Assembly (NCBI GenBank): GCA_046726235.1
Contig: JBKPAD010000001.1
Coordinates: 468,597 to 532,596 of the forward strand
Source: Nitricoxidireducens sp046726235
Lineage (GTDB): Bacteria; Pseudomonadota; Gammaproteobacteria; Burkholderiales; Rhodocyclaceae
DNA length: 64,000 nt
Direction of reading: 5' to 3'
In this document: one piece after another, positions 1 through 8,292 of the stretch
Numbering within the stretch: position 1 is the stretch's first letter
How the letters are laid out: each line of letters opens with the position of its first letter
Position numbers and translations under genes: made by a program
The notes under the pieces: model-generated
What the model saw: only the letters and a program-made list of their open reading frames with translations
What the model was told of the DNA's origin: nothing
Databases searched by the model: none

Positions 1-1287
<1,287 letters not shown>

Positions 1288-1365
1288 GCTTCCACTCCTC
1301 CGGCTCGCGGCCGGCCATTATCGGTCTATCGTTCGTCGAGCGCGCTTGACAAACGGCTGCCAGAT

Positions 1366-1387
1366 ATAATACGTTATCCATAATTAT
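1366..1387. promoter_or_regulatory. Two AT-rich palindromes between mcm and the GntR gene (candidate operators)
   Basis: In a very GC-rich setting two short inverted repeats stand out: ATAATACGTTAT (1366-1377, arms ATAA/TTAT) and ATAATTAT (1380-1387). The second overlaps the ATG of the GntR gene. On the minus strand a TATTAT box lies 18 nt downstream of a TTGCAT, a plausible mcm promoter running through the first palindrome. FCD-type GntR proteins bind short AT-rich palindromes, so autoregulation plus control of mcm is the natural inference. Confidence 0.5.
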
Positions 1388-2066
1388 GAATGCAAGAGAT
1401 TCGGCGCCGCCTTCGGGACGCATCGCCCGCACCGCCCTTTATGAAGAGGTGGCGGAGCTTCTGCGCCAGCAGATCTACGCCCACGAGTTGAATCCCGGCG
1501 CCTGGATCGACGAGCAGGCGCTCGCCGACCGCTTCGGCATCTCGCGCACGCCGATGCGCGAGGCGCTCAAGGTGCTGGCGTCGGAGGGCCTCGTGCGCCT
1601 CGAGCCGCGCCGCGGCTGCTACGTCGCCGAGCTTTCGGAGCAGGACCTCGACGACATCTTCCCGGTCATGGCGCTGCTCGAAGGCCGCGTCGCCTACGAG
1701 GCGGCGAGCAAGGCGAGCGAGGCCGAGCTCGGGCGCCTGGCCGAACTGCACGACGCGCTCGAGAAGCACGCCGCCGCCAACGACGCCGACCGCTTCTTCG
1801 AGGTCAACCAGGCCTTCCACAACGCGCTGCAGGAAATCGCCGGCAACCGCTGGCTCAAGCAGATGATCGACGACGCGCGGCGCGTCATCAAGCTCACGCG
1901 CCGCGATTCGCTGCGCCTCGAAGGCCGGCTCAAGCAGTCGCTCGCCGAGCACCGCGCCATCCTCAAGGCGCTCAAGGCGCGCGACGCCGATGCCGCCGGC
2001 CGCGCCATGCACGACCACCTGCTGTCGGGCCGCGCCGCGCTGGCCAAGCTCTTGACGAAAACTTGA
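1386..2066 (+). CDS. GntR-family transcriptional regulator, FCD subfamily
   Basis: A DNA-binding regulator of 226 residues. An N-terminal winged helix (about 18-85) contains LADRFGISRTPMREALKVLA, the usual GntR recognition region. A helical FCD ligand-binding domain follows (about 95-215), with the spaced His residues (QAFHNAL, AEHRAIL, MHDHL) that bind metal in this subfamily. It diverges from methylmalonyl-CoA mutase, so a propionate- or acyl-CoA-responsive role is likely but not shown. An in-frame stop at 1347 and the lack of other start codons make ATG 1386 the only good start. No Shine-Dalgarno sequence precedes it and the nearest promoter-like elements lie within 40 nt, so a leaderless or very short-leader mRNA is possible. 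Confidence 0.9.
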   Translation: MNARDSAPPSGRIARTALYEEVAELLRQQIYAHELNPGAWIDEQALADRFGISRTPMREALKVLASEGLVRLEPRRGCYVAELSEQDLDDIFPVMALLEGRVAYEAASKASEAELGRLAELHDALEKHAAANDADRFFEVNQAFHNALQEIAGNRWLKQMIDDARRVIKLTRRDSLRLEGRLKQSLAEHRAILKALKARDADAAGRAMHDHLLSGRAALAKLLTKT

Positions 2067-2092
2067 CGGAGTTTTCCATCGCCGTTTATAAG
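2063..2092 (+). promoter_or_regulatory. Sigma70-type promoter for the sqr unit
   Basis: A -35 box TTGACG (2063-2068) and a -10 box TATAAG (2087-2092) are separated by 18 bp, each matching five of six consensus bases. The -35 box overlaps the stop codon of the upstream GntR gene. The predicted start lies about 70 nt before the first small ORF, which has its own strong AGAGGAGGAG ribosome binding site near 2152. Confidence 0.6.
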
Positions 2093-2167
2093 CAACCCTG
2101 ATTCCGAACGGGTTTCGTCGCTGCCACAATCTCCCCTCCAAAAAACATACAGAGGAGGAGACTCGAG

Positions 2168-2371
2168 ATGGCGGATGAAAAGAACTGGCAGCTGCGCCCA
2201 GGCGTACAACTGCCTACCGACGTCGCGGACGACGTCGCCAGGATCGCCTGTGCGCTGAAGTCGCTTTCGGTTTATGCCGGACTCGTCATCGAGCGCGAGG
2301 ATTGCCCCGAAGATTTGCAGCAGATCGTTGACGACGGCGTTCAGGCCATCGGCAAGATCTTCGTCTGGTAA
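2168..2371 (+). CDS. Small hypothetical protein preceding sulfide:quinone oxidoreductase
   Basis: A 67-residue acidic, soluble protein with no signal peptide or membrane segment. It has two cysteines (IACALKS and REDCPED) and a predicted amphipathic helix in its second half. The gene has a strong AGGAGGAG ribosome binding site and ends 11 nt before sqr, so the two are almost certainly co-transcribed. I do not recognise a family. A role as a small accessory or regulatory partner of sulfide oxidation is inferred from position only. Confidence 0.7.
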   Translation: MADEKNWQLRPGVQLPTDVADDVARIACALKSLSVYAGLVIEREDCPEDLQQIVDDGVQAIGKIFVW

Positions 2372-2382
2372 GGAGCGCGACC

Positions 2383-3654
2383 ATGGCACACGTAGTCGTA
2401 CTCGGCGCCGGCGTCGGCGGTCTCACCGCGGCCTATGACATGAAGGAGCAGCTGCGTCCGGAGGACAAGCTGACCGTCATCTCCAACAATCCCTACTTTC
2501 AGTTCACCCCCTCGAACCCGTGGGTCGCTGTCGGCTGGCGCACGCGCGACGACATTACGATGGAACTTGCGCCCTACCTGGCGAAGAAGGGCATCGATTT
2601 CATCGGCACCGCAGCCAAGCGCGTGCATCCGGACAAGAACCAGATCGAGCTCGCCGACGGCAAGACCGTCGACTACGACTACCTGATCATCGCCACCGGC
2701 CCCAAGCTCGCGTTCGAGGAAGTGCCCGGTTCCGGGCCGGTCGACGGCCACACCCATTCGGTGTGCACGGTCGACCACGCCGTCGAGACGGCCAAGTCCT
2801 GGGTCGATTTCATCAACGATCCCGGCCACATCGTCGTCGGCGCCATGCAGGGCGCTTCCTGCTACGGCCCGGCCTACGAGTTCGCGCTGATCATGGACAC
2901 CGACCTGCGCCGCCGCAAGATCCGCAACAAGGTGCCGATGACCTTCGTCACCGCCGAGCCCTACATCGGCCACCTCGGCCTCGGCGGCGTCGGCGACTCC
3001 AAGGGCATGCTCGAATCGGTGCTGCGCGAGAAGCACATCAAGTGGATCTGCAACGCCAAGGTCACCAAGGTCGAGCCCGGCAAGATGACGGTCGCCGAGC
3101 ACAACGAGGACGGCAGCGTGAAGAAGGAACACGAACTGCCGTTCAAGTTCTCGATGATGCTGCCGGCCTTCAAGGGCATCGACGCCGTCTTCGGCATCGA
3201 GGGCCTGGCCAACCCGCGCGGCTTCATTCTGATCGACGAGTTCCAGCGCAACCCGAAGTTCAAGAACATCTACTCGGCCGGCGTCTGCGTCGCGATTCCG
3301 CCGGTGGAGGCGACGCCGGTGCCGACGGGCGCGCCCAAGACCGGCTACATGATCGAGACCATGGTCACGGCCGCCGTGCACAACGTGCGCAACGCCATCG
3401 ACGGCAAGGAGCCCGACCAGAAGGCGACCTGGAACGCGGTCTGCCTCGCCGACTTCGGCGACACCGGCGCCGCCTTCGTCGCGCTGCCGCAGATTCCGCC
3501 GCGCAACGTGAACTGGTTCAAGAAGGGCAAGTGGGTGCACCTCGCCAAGGTCGGCTTCGAGAAGTACTTCATGCGCAAGATGAAGAAGGGCGAGACCGAG
3601 CCGGTGTTCGAAAAGTACGTGCTGAAGATGCTCGGCATCGAGCGCCTGCGCTGA
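2383..3654 (+). CDS. sqr: Sulfide:quinone oxidoreductase (FAD)
   Basis: A peripheral membrane flavoprotein that oxidises sulfide to sulfane sulfur or polysulfide and passes electrons to quinone. The 423-residue protein opens with the dinucleotide-binding motif VVVLGAGVGGLTAAYDM and has the second family motif DYLIIATGPKLAF. Cysteines at 128, 160 (GASCYGP) and 354 (NAVCLADFG) fall at the positions of the three catalytic cysteines of the Rhodobacter and Acidithiobacillus enzymes, as I recall them, so the enzyme is probably active. The C-terminal region (380-423) is Lys/Phe-rich and amphipathic, as expected for membrane attachment. It sits in one unit with the 67-residue ORF upstream, followed by a hairpin terminator, and near two exported DsrE-like genes. 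Confidence 0.92.
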   Translation: MAHVVVLGAGVGGLTAAYDMKEQLRPEDKLTVISNNPYFQFTPSNPWVAVGWRTRDDITMELAPYLAKKGIDFIGTAAKRVHPDKNQIELADGKTVDYDYLIIATGPKLAFEEVPGSGPVDGHTHSVCTVDHAVETAKSWVDFINDPGHIVVGAMQGASCYGPAYEFALIMDTDLRRRKIRNKVPMTFVTAEPYIGHLGLGGVGDSKGMLESVLREKHIKWICNAKVTKVEPGKMTVAEHNEDGSVKKEHELPFKFSMMLPAFKGIDAVFGIEGLANPRGFILIDEFQRNPKFKNIYSAGVCVAIPPVEATPVPTGAPKTGYMIETMVTAAVHNVRNAIDGKEPDQKATWNAVCLADFGDTGAAFVALPQIPPRNVNWFKKGKWVHLAKVGFEKYFMRKMKKGETEPVFEKYVLKMLGIERLR

Positions 3655-3671
3655 TCGACGCCGAAAGCGAA

Positions 3672-3699
3672 GGGCGCGGCCGGGCGATCGGCCGCGCCC
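3672..3699. terminator. Bidirectional terminator-like hairpin between sqr and the dsrE-like gene
   Basis: A perfect 10-bp stem GGGCGCGGCC / GGCCGCGCCC encloses an 8-nt loop, with a short T-rich tract (TTGCCGTTTCT) on the plus side. It lies between two convergent genes and would serve both. Confidence 0.7.
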
Positions 3700-3708
3700 T
3701 TGCCGTTT

Positions 3709-4128
3709 CTATGGCTTCAGGTAGGCATGGCCTTCCTTGGCCTGCAGGCGTGTGATCTCGACGACGCCGGAGGGGACGATCTTCGCGTCGTCGTGAAGTT
3801 GCTTCGGATCGATGTTGCGGCTGGTCAGCGTGATGCGGCAGGCGCGGAACTCGACCCCGGCGGTCGTCAGGTCTTCGATCGTCGGCGCGTATTCGTTGCC
3901 GTTCTTGTCCTTCGCGCCCTTGAGCAGGAAGTTGACGCCGGCGGCATGGGCGACGACGACGATCTTCGCCGCCGGGTCGGTATCGAGGTGGTTGCGGATG
4001 TAGCGCAGGCCGGTCGTCGCCTGCTCGATGCCGTCGCTGAAGTGATAGACGACACGATCGGGTTCGGCGGCGCGTGCCGGCAGGGCGAGGGCGGCGAAAA
4101 GCGACATCAGGACGAGGGCTAGGCGCAT
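3709..4128 (-). CDS. Exported DsrE-like protein 1
   Basis: A 139-residue protein with an N-terminal signal peptide (hydrophobic 3-16, cleavage near ALPARA-AEPD) and a DsrE/F-like fold: VVYHFSDG at the N-terminus, KIVVVAHAAGVNFLL in the centre and a conserved Cys97 in VEFRACRITL. DsrE-family proteins carry sulfane sulfur on that type of cysteine. A periplasmic version beside sulfide:quinone oxidoreductase suggests trafficking of the product of sulfide oxidation. It is convergent with sqr and paralogous to the protein at 5039-5458. The sulfur role is inferred from family and context. Confidence 0.82.
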   Translation of the reverse strand: MRLALVLMSLFAALALPARAAEPDRVVYHFSDGIEQATTGLRYIRNHLDTDPAAKIVVVAHAAGVNFLLKGAKDKNGNEYAPTIEDLTTAGVEFRACRITLTSRNIDPKQLHDDAKIVPSGVVEITRLQAKEGHAYLKP

Positions 4129-4224
4129 GGGATTCCCCGGGTGGTGGAAGGTGGACGACAAGGAGTAGACGCGCGGCGCCGGCCTTCTATTCCGTTCCGA
4201 AAAACCCTGCCCGGTGCGTTCATA

Positions 4225-5019
4225 ATGACGCCCATGAATCCCGACGTCCTGTTCGGGCGCGACGCGGCGGACCCGCGCATCGCGCTCGTCACGCTTTCGA
4301 ACCCCGACAAGCTGAACGCCGTCACGGCCGCGATGTGGCAGCGGCTCGCCGCCGTCTTCGCCGAGATCGCGGCGGCCGGCGAGCTGCGCTGCGTCGTCGT
4401 GCGCGGCGAGGGCAAGGCCTTCGCCGCCGGCGGCGACCTCGAGGAATTCCGCACCGCGCGCGACACCGTCGAGCGCGCGCTGGCCTATCACGAGGTGGTT
4501 GGCGCGGCGCTCGACGCCATCGCGCAGTGCCCGATTCCCACCGTGGCGCAGATCCTCGGCCCCTGCGTCGGCGGCGGACTCGAGATCGCCGCCGCCTGCG
4601 ACCTGCGCATCGCCGGCGAGTCCTCGCGCTTCGGTGCGCCGATCAACAAGGTCGGCTTCTCGATGTATCCGGGCGAGATGGCCGGCTTGCTGCGTCTCGC
4701 CGGCGAGGCCACGGTCAAGGAAATTCTCCTCGAAGGCCGCCTGCTGCACGCCCGGGAGGCGTACGAGAAAGGGCTGGTGACGCGCGTCGTCGCCGACGCC
4801 GAAGTCGAGGCGGAGGTCGCGGCGACCGTCAAACGCATCGCCGCCGGCGCGCCGCTGGTGGCACGCTGGCACAAGCAATGGATCGCGCGCCTGCAGAACG
4901 GCCGGCCGCTCTCCGAGGAGGAGAAGCGCGCGTCCTTCGCCTTCCTCGATACCGACGATTACCGCGAAGGCCTCGCCGCCTTCCTGGAAAAACGCACGCC
5001 CCGCTTCGAGGGCCGCTGA
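4225..5019 (+). CDS. Enoyl-CoA hydratase/isomerase family protein
   Basis: A 264-residue crotonase-fold enzyme. The oxyanion-hole segments are visible: KAFAAGGDLEEF (about 70-80) and GPCVGGGLEIAAACDLRI (about 115-132). Glu in GGGLEIAAACD matches the first catalytic Glu of hydratases, but the second acid region reads FGAPINKVGFSMYPGEM and lacks the usual Glu of PEINLG. It may therefore be an isomerase or another crotonase-fold activity. I chose ATG 4225 (an in-frame ATG at 4234 is also possible) because the upstream extension overlaps the divergent gene's leader. It is followed 19 nt later by the second DsrE-like gene, probably co-transcribed. Confidence 0.85.
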   Translation: MTPMNPDVLFGRDAADPRIALVTLSNPDKLNAVTAAMWQRLAAVFAEIAAAGELRCVVVRGEGKAFAAGGDLEEFRTARDTVERALAYHEVVGAALDAIAQCPIPTVAQILGPCVGGGLEIAAACDLRIAGESSRFGAPINKVGFSMYPGEMAGLLRLAGEATVKEILLEGRLLHAREAYEKGLVTRVVADAEVEAEVAATVKRIAAGAPLVARWHKQWIARLQNGRPLSEEEKRASFAFLDTDDYREGLAAFLEKRTPRFEGR

Positions 5020-5038
5020 CACAAGAGGAGACCCCGCC

Positions 5039-5458
5039 ATGATCGACCGCCGCAAGTTCGTCCTGTTCGCCGCCGGGCTGTTCGCCGCCGCCACCTTGCA
5101 TGCCGCCGAGCCGGCGCGCAATCGCCTCGTGCTGCAGGTCAGCGATGAGGGCGAGAAGAAGTGGAATTCGGTGCTCGGCAACGTCCACAACATCCGCGCG
5201 GATGTCGGCAAGGCGAACATCGACATCGAGGTGGTCGTCTATGGCGCCGGGCTCGACATGCTGCTGGCCGACTCGCTGGTCGCCAACCGCGTCGAAGAGG
5301 CGATGGCCGACGGCGTGCGCTTCGTCGCCTGCGGCAATACGATGATCCGACGCAAGCTCGGCAAGGATGACCTGATCGCCGGCGCCGAGGTCGCCCAGTC
5401 GGGCATCGTGCGCCTCATGCAACGACAACAACAAGGCTGGGCCTACGTCAGGCCATGA
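5039..5458 (+). CDS. Exported DsrE-like protein 2 (Tat-like signal)
   Basis: A 139-residue paralogue of the protein at 3709-4128. The N-terminus MIDRRKFVLFAAGLFAAATLH resembles a Tat signal (RRKFV followed by a hydrophobic core), with cleavage near HAAEP. The mature part has the DsrE-like layout LVLQVSDE, DIEVVVYGAGLDMLL and a conserved Cys98 in VRFVACGNTM. The gene has an AGAGGAG ribosome binding site and its last four bases overlap the start of the nucleotidase gene (ATGA). Periplasmic sulfur carriage is inferred from family and from the nearby sqr. Confidence 0.8.
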   Translation: MIDRRKFVLFAAGLFAAATLHAAEPARNRLVLQVSDEGEKKWNSVLGNVHNIRADVGKANIDIEVVVYGAGLDMLLADSLVANRVEEAMADGVRFVACGNTMIRRKLGKDDLIAGAEVAQSGIVRLMQRQQQGWAYVRP

Positions 5459-6117
5459 CCGAAAAGATGCTCGACTGGAACGCGATCGACTGCGTGCTGC
5501 TGGACATGGACGGCACGCTGCTGGACCTCAACTTCGACAACCATTTCTGGCAGGTGCATGTGCCGCTGCGTTACGCCGAGATTCGCGGCACCACGCGCGA
5601 GCAGGCGCGCGAGGAGCTGATGGCGCGCTATCACGCGCGCGCCGGCACGCTCGAGTGGTACTCGGTCGACTTCTGGGAGACCGAGCTCGAGCTCGACATC
5701 ATGAAGCTCAAGGAAGAGGTCGCGCACCTGATCGCCGTGCATCCGAACGTGACGGCGTTCCTCGAAGCCGTGCGCGCCGCGGGCAAGCGCGTCGCACTGG
5801 TCACCAACGCGCACCACCGCAGCCTGACGCTGAAGATGGCGCGCACCGGGCTCGAGCCGCACTTCGACTTCATCGTCACCTCGCACGAACTCGGCCTCGC
5901 CAAGGAAGACCCGAAGTTCTGGGATCGCCTGCGTGCGCAGTTCGACTTCGATCCGGCGCGCAGCGTGCTCGTCGACGACAGCCTGCCGGTGCTCGATTCG
6001 GCGCGCACCTACGGCATCCGCCACCTGGTCTCGATCCGCCAGCCCGACACCTGCAAGCCGCCGAAGGATTGCGGCGACTATCCGGCGATCGCCAGCTTCG
6101 CCGAGCTGATGCCGTGA
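5455..6117 (+). CDS. yrfG: HAD-superfamily GMP/IMP nucleotidase, YrfG type
   Basis: A 220-residue HAD phosphatase. Motif I is LLDMDGTLLDLNFDN (nucleophile and acid/base Asp), motif II is VTNAHH, motif III Lys is in GLAKEDPKFW and motif IV is VDDSLPVLDSA. Length and the DLNFDNHFW segment match E. coli YrfG, which dephosphorylates GMP and IMP. It is translationally coupled to the DsrE-like gene by a 4-nt overlap. Confidence 0.85.
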   Translation: MTEKMLDWNAIDCVLLDMDGTLLDLNFDNHFWQVHVPLRYAEIRGTTREQAREELMARYHARAGTLEWYSVDFWETELELDIMKLKEEVAHLIAVHPNVTAFLEAVRAAGKRVALVTNAHHRSLTLKMARTGLEPHFDFIVTSHELGLAKEDPKFWDRLRAQFDFDPARSVLVDDSLPVLDSARTYGIRHLVSIRQPDTCKPPKDCGDYPAIASFAELMP

Positions 6118-6124
6118 GCGTTGT

Positions 6125-6223
6125 CCGCCGAGCCGCCTCAAGGACGGCGCAGTCAATCGGCCGGAGCCGCGAAGCGGCGAACAATCGTCACCCCCGCCCG
6201 TGGGGCGGGGGGCGGGGGGTGGG
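6125..6223 (+). repeat. Two-hairpin repeat element, copy A
   Basis: A roughly 100-bp element whose other copy is at 24304-24403. Two hairpins are visible: GCCGC-GAA-GCGGC (6166-6178) and CCCCCGCCC-GTG-GGGCGGGGG (6191-6211). They are separated by GAACAATCGTCA and followed by a second G-rich run. The copies differ mainly by paired changes that keep the stems. Copy A ends just before the ATG of the feoB-like gene. It resembles a REP or small non-autonomous palindromic element. No transposase is visible in the window. Confidence 0.75.
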
Positions 6224-6226
6224 TCA

Positions 6227-8266
6227 ATGAATTCGGCCACGGTGCCGCTGCAGAAACCCTTGCTGCGCGGGCGCCGCCGTCCGCGCGTGGCGCTGGTCGG
6301 CCAGCGCGGCACCGGCAAGAGCACGATCTTCCGCGCCGCCTCGAGCACGGCCGTGGTGCACGAGCGCCTCGCCGGCGAGGCGGCCGGCTACGAGGAATGC
6401 CTGGTCGAGGTCGGCCTCGACCAGATCTCGCTCGTCGACCTGCCGCCGATCGAATCCTTCCACCGCCTGCGCGACGCCGACCGCACGGTGCTCAAGTACC
6501 TGCTCTGGGGCGACCGCTGGCCGCCGATAGCGCGCCACGAATCGCAGCAGCCGGCGGCGGTGTTCCGCGCTCCCGACGTGCTGATCCAGGTCGTCGACGC
6601 CACGGCGCTGGAGCGCGACCTCGAACTCAGCCTCGAGCTGGCCCTGGTCGGCCGGCCGCTGGTGATCGCGTTGAACCGCATGGACGAGGCGCGCGCCAAG
6701 GGCCTCTACGTCAACGTGCGCGCTCTCTCGGAACAGCTTGGCGTGCCGGTGGTGCCGACCGTCGCACACATGGGCAAGGGCATCCGCGACCTGTTCGCCG
6801 CCGCGGTCGCCGCGGTGCGCGACCGCGCCTGCCCGTTGCCGCAGCCGCCCGCGCCGCACATCGCGCGCTCGCTCGAGGGCCTCAACCGCCTGCTCGCCGA
6901 TCCGGCCATCGACGAGGCCTTCCACATGCCGCGGCCGCTGCTGTTGATGCAGCTGGCCGAGAACGACGACTACTTCCTCGAGGAAATCGGCGAGCACTTC
7001 CCGGCGCTGTTGCCGCAGGTCGTCGCGGCGCGCGCCGCCGCCGAAGCCTGGCTGCCGCGGCCGCTGTCCGAGGAGCTGCACGCCGATCGCCACCACCGCT
7101 CGGCGCTGGTCTACGAGGCCGTCACGCGGCTCGGCGGCAGCGACGAGACGCAGCGCTGGCAGCGGTGGCTCGACGAGATCTTCCTGCATCCCCGCTGGGG
7201 CCTGATCGGCACGCTCGCCGTGTTCGCGCTGGTGCTGTTCATGGTGTTCGAGGTCGCCGCGACGCTCGACGGCCTCACCTCCGCGCGCCTCGCCGCCTGG
7301 GCGCAGGAGTGGCAGCCGCAGTCGACAGCCGGCGTCGTCGGCCGCGCCGTCGCCGATGCGCTGATCGGGCTGGTCGGCATCGTCGTGCCCTACATGATTC
7401 CCCTCGTCGTGCTGCTGGTGGCGCTGGAAGAGTCGGGCATCATGCATCGCGTCGCCTTCGTCGTGGACCGTGGCTTCCACCACGTCGGGCTGCACGGCGG
7501 CGTCGCCGTGCCCTTCCTGATCGGGCTCGGCTGCAACGTGCCGGCGATCTCGGCGGCCGCGGCGACGTCGTCGGGGCGCGACCGCGTCGTCGCCTCGCTG
7601 CTGATCACCTTCGTGCCGTGCTCGGCGCGCTCGGCCATCATCCTCGCGCTCGGCGGCAAGTACCTCGGCGGCTTTGGCGTGTTCGCGATCTTCATGCTGA
7701 CGCTGGTCGTCATCGCCGTGCTCGGCCACCTGCTGACGCGGCGCTACCGCCAGGCCGGCCCCGGCCTGATCCAGGAGATTCCCGCCTATGCGCTGCCGCG
7801 CTGGCGCGACGTGGCGGCGGGCACCTGGGAGCGCACGCGCGACATCCTGACCATCGTCACGCCGCTGCTGATCGGCGGCAGCGTCGCGCTGGCGCTGCTT
7901 GCGCACGTCGGCGCCGACACGGTCGTCAACACCCTGCTGACGCCGGTGACGTCGTGGTGGCTCGGCCTTCCCGTCGCGCTCGGCGTGCCTATCCTGTTCG
8001 GCGTGCTGCGCAAGGAACTCTCGCTGCTGATGATCTACCAGGCGCTCGGCACCACCGAGCTCGTGCCGCAGCTCGACTGGGTGCAGATCGTCACCTTCCT
8101 GCTGTTCCTGACTTTCTACGTTCCCTGCTTGTCGACCTTCGCCGTCATGCTGAAGAGCATCGGCCGCCGCGAAGCCGTGTTCTCGCTCGGCCTGTCGGTG
8201 GCGACGGCGCTGGTGATCAGCGGCGCCGTGCGCCTGCCGCTGGAGTTGATCGCCGCCATTCCCTGA
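6227..8266 (+). CDS. Divergent FeoB-family GTPase/iron transporter
   Basis: A 679-residue FeoB-like protein: N-terminal GTPase domain (about 18-200), a helical linker, then about eight to nine membrane segments (about 320-670) with the FeoB gate motif LGCNVPAISAA and the second gate element VPILFGVLRKEL. The GTPase motifs are atypical: G1 reads GQRGTGKS (25-32), G3 reads DLPP (71-74) where FeoB has DxPG, and G4 is NRMD (150-153). No feoA or feoC accompanies it. The family points to ferrous iron or another divalent metal, but the substrate is uncertain. The ATG at 6227 was preferred over a GTG at 6200 that would translate the repeat element. Confidence 0.82.
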   Translation: MNSATVPLQKPLLRGRRRPRVALVGQRGTGKSTIFRAASSTAVVHERLAGEAAGYEECLVEVGLDQISLVDLPPIESFHRLRDADRTVLKYLLWGDRWPPIARHESQQPAAVFRAPDVLIQVVDATALERDLELSLELALVGRPLVIALNRMDEARAKGLYVNVRALSEQLGVPVVPTVAHMGKGIRDLFAAAVAAVRDRACPLPQPPAPHIARSLEGLNRLLADPAIDEAFHMPRPLLLMQLAENDDYFLEEIGEHFPALLPQVVAARAAAEAWLPRPLSEELHADRHHRSALVYEAVTRLGGSDETQRWQRWLDEIFLHPRWGLIGTLAVFALVLFMVFEVAATLDGLTSARLAAWAQEWQPQSTAGVVGRAVADALIGLVGIVVPYMIPLVVLLVALEESGIMHRVAFVVDRGFHHVGLHGGVAVPFLIGLGCNVPAISAAAATSSGRDRVVASLLITFVPCSARSAIILALGGKYLGGFGVFAIFMLTLVVIAVLGHLLTRRYRQAGPGLIQEIPAYALPRWRDVAAGTWERTRDILTIVTPLLIGGSVALALLAHVGADTVVNTLLTPVTSWWLGLPVALGVPILFGVLRKELSLLMIYQALGTTELVPQLDWVQIVTFLLFLTFYVPCLSTFAVMLKSIGRREAVFSLGLSVATALVISGAVRLPLELIAAIP

Positions 8267-8292
8267 CGTCCGCCGCCGTGCCATGATGGCGC

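Noticed and set aside
1346..1370. Standard sigma70 promoter TTGACA...TATAAT for the GntR gene
   Set aside because: Both boxes look perfect or nearly so, but the spacing is 13 bp, too short for normal recognition.
6224..8284. Long open frame (over 680 codons) on the strand opposite the feoB-like gene, and similar long antisense frames at 15368-17758 and 19375-21933
   Set aside because: They are byproducts of third-position GC in the real genes: Arg/Ala/His-rich, low-complexity translations with no recognisable domain, opposite clearly homologous proteins.
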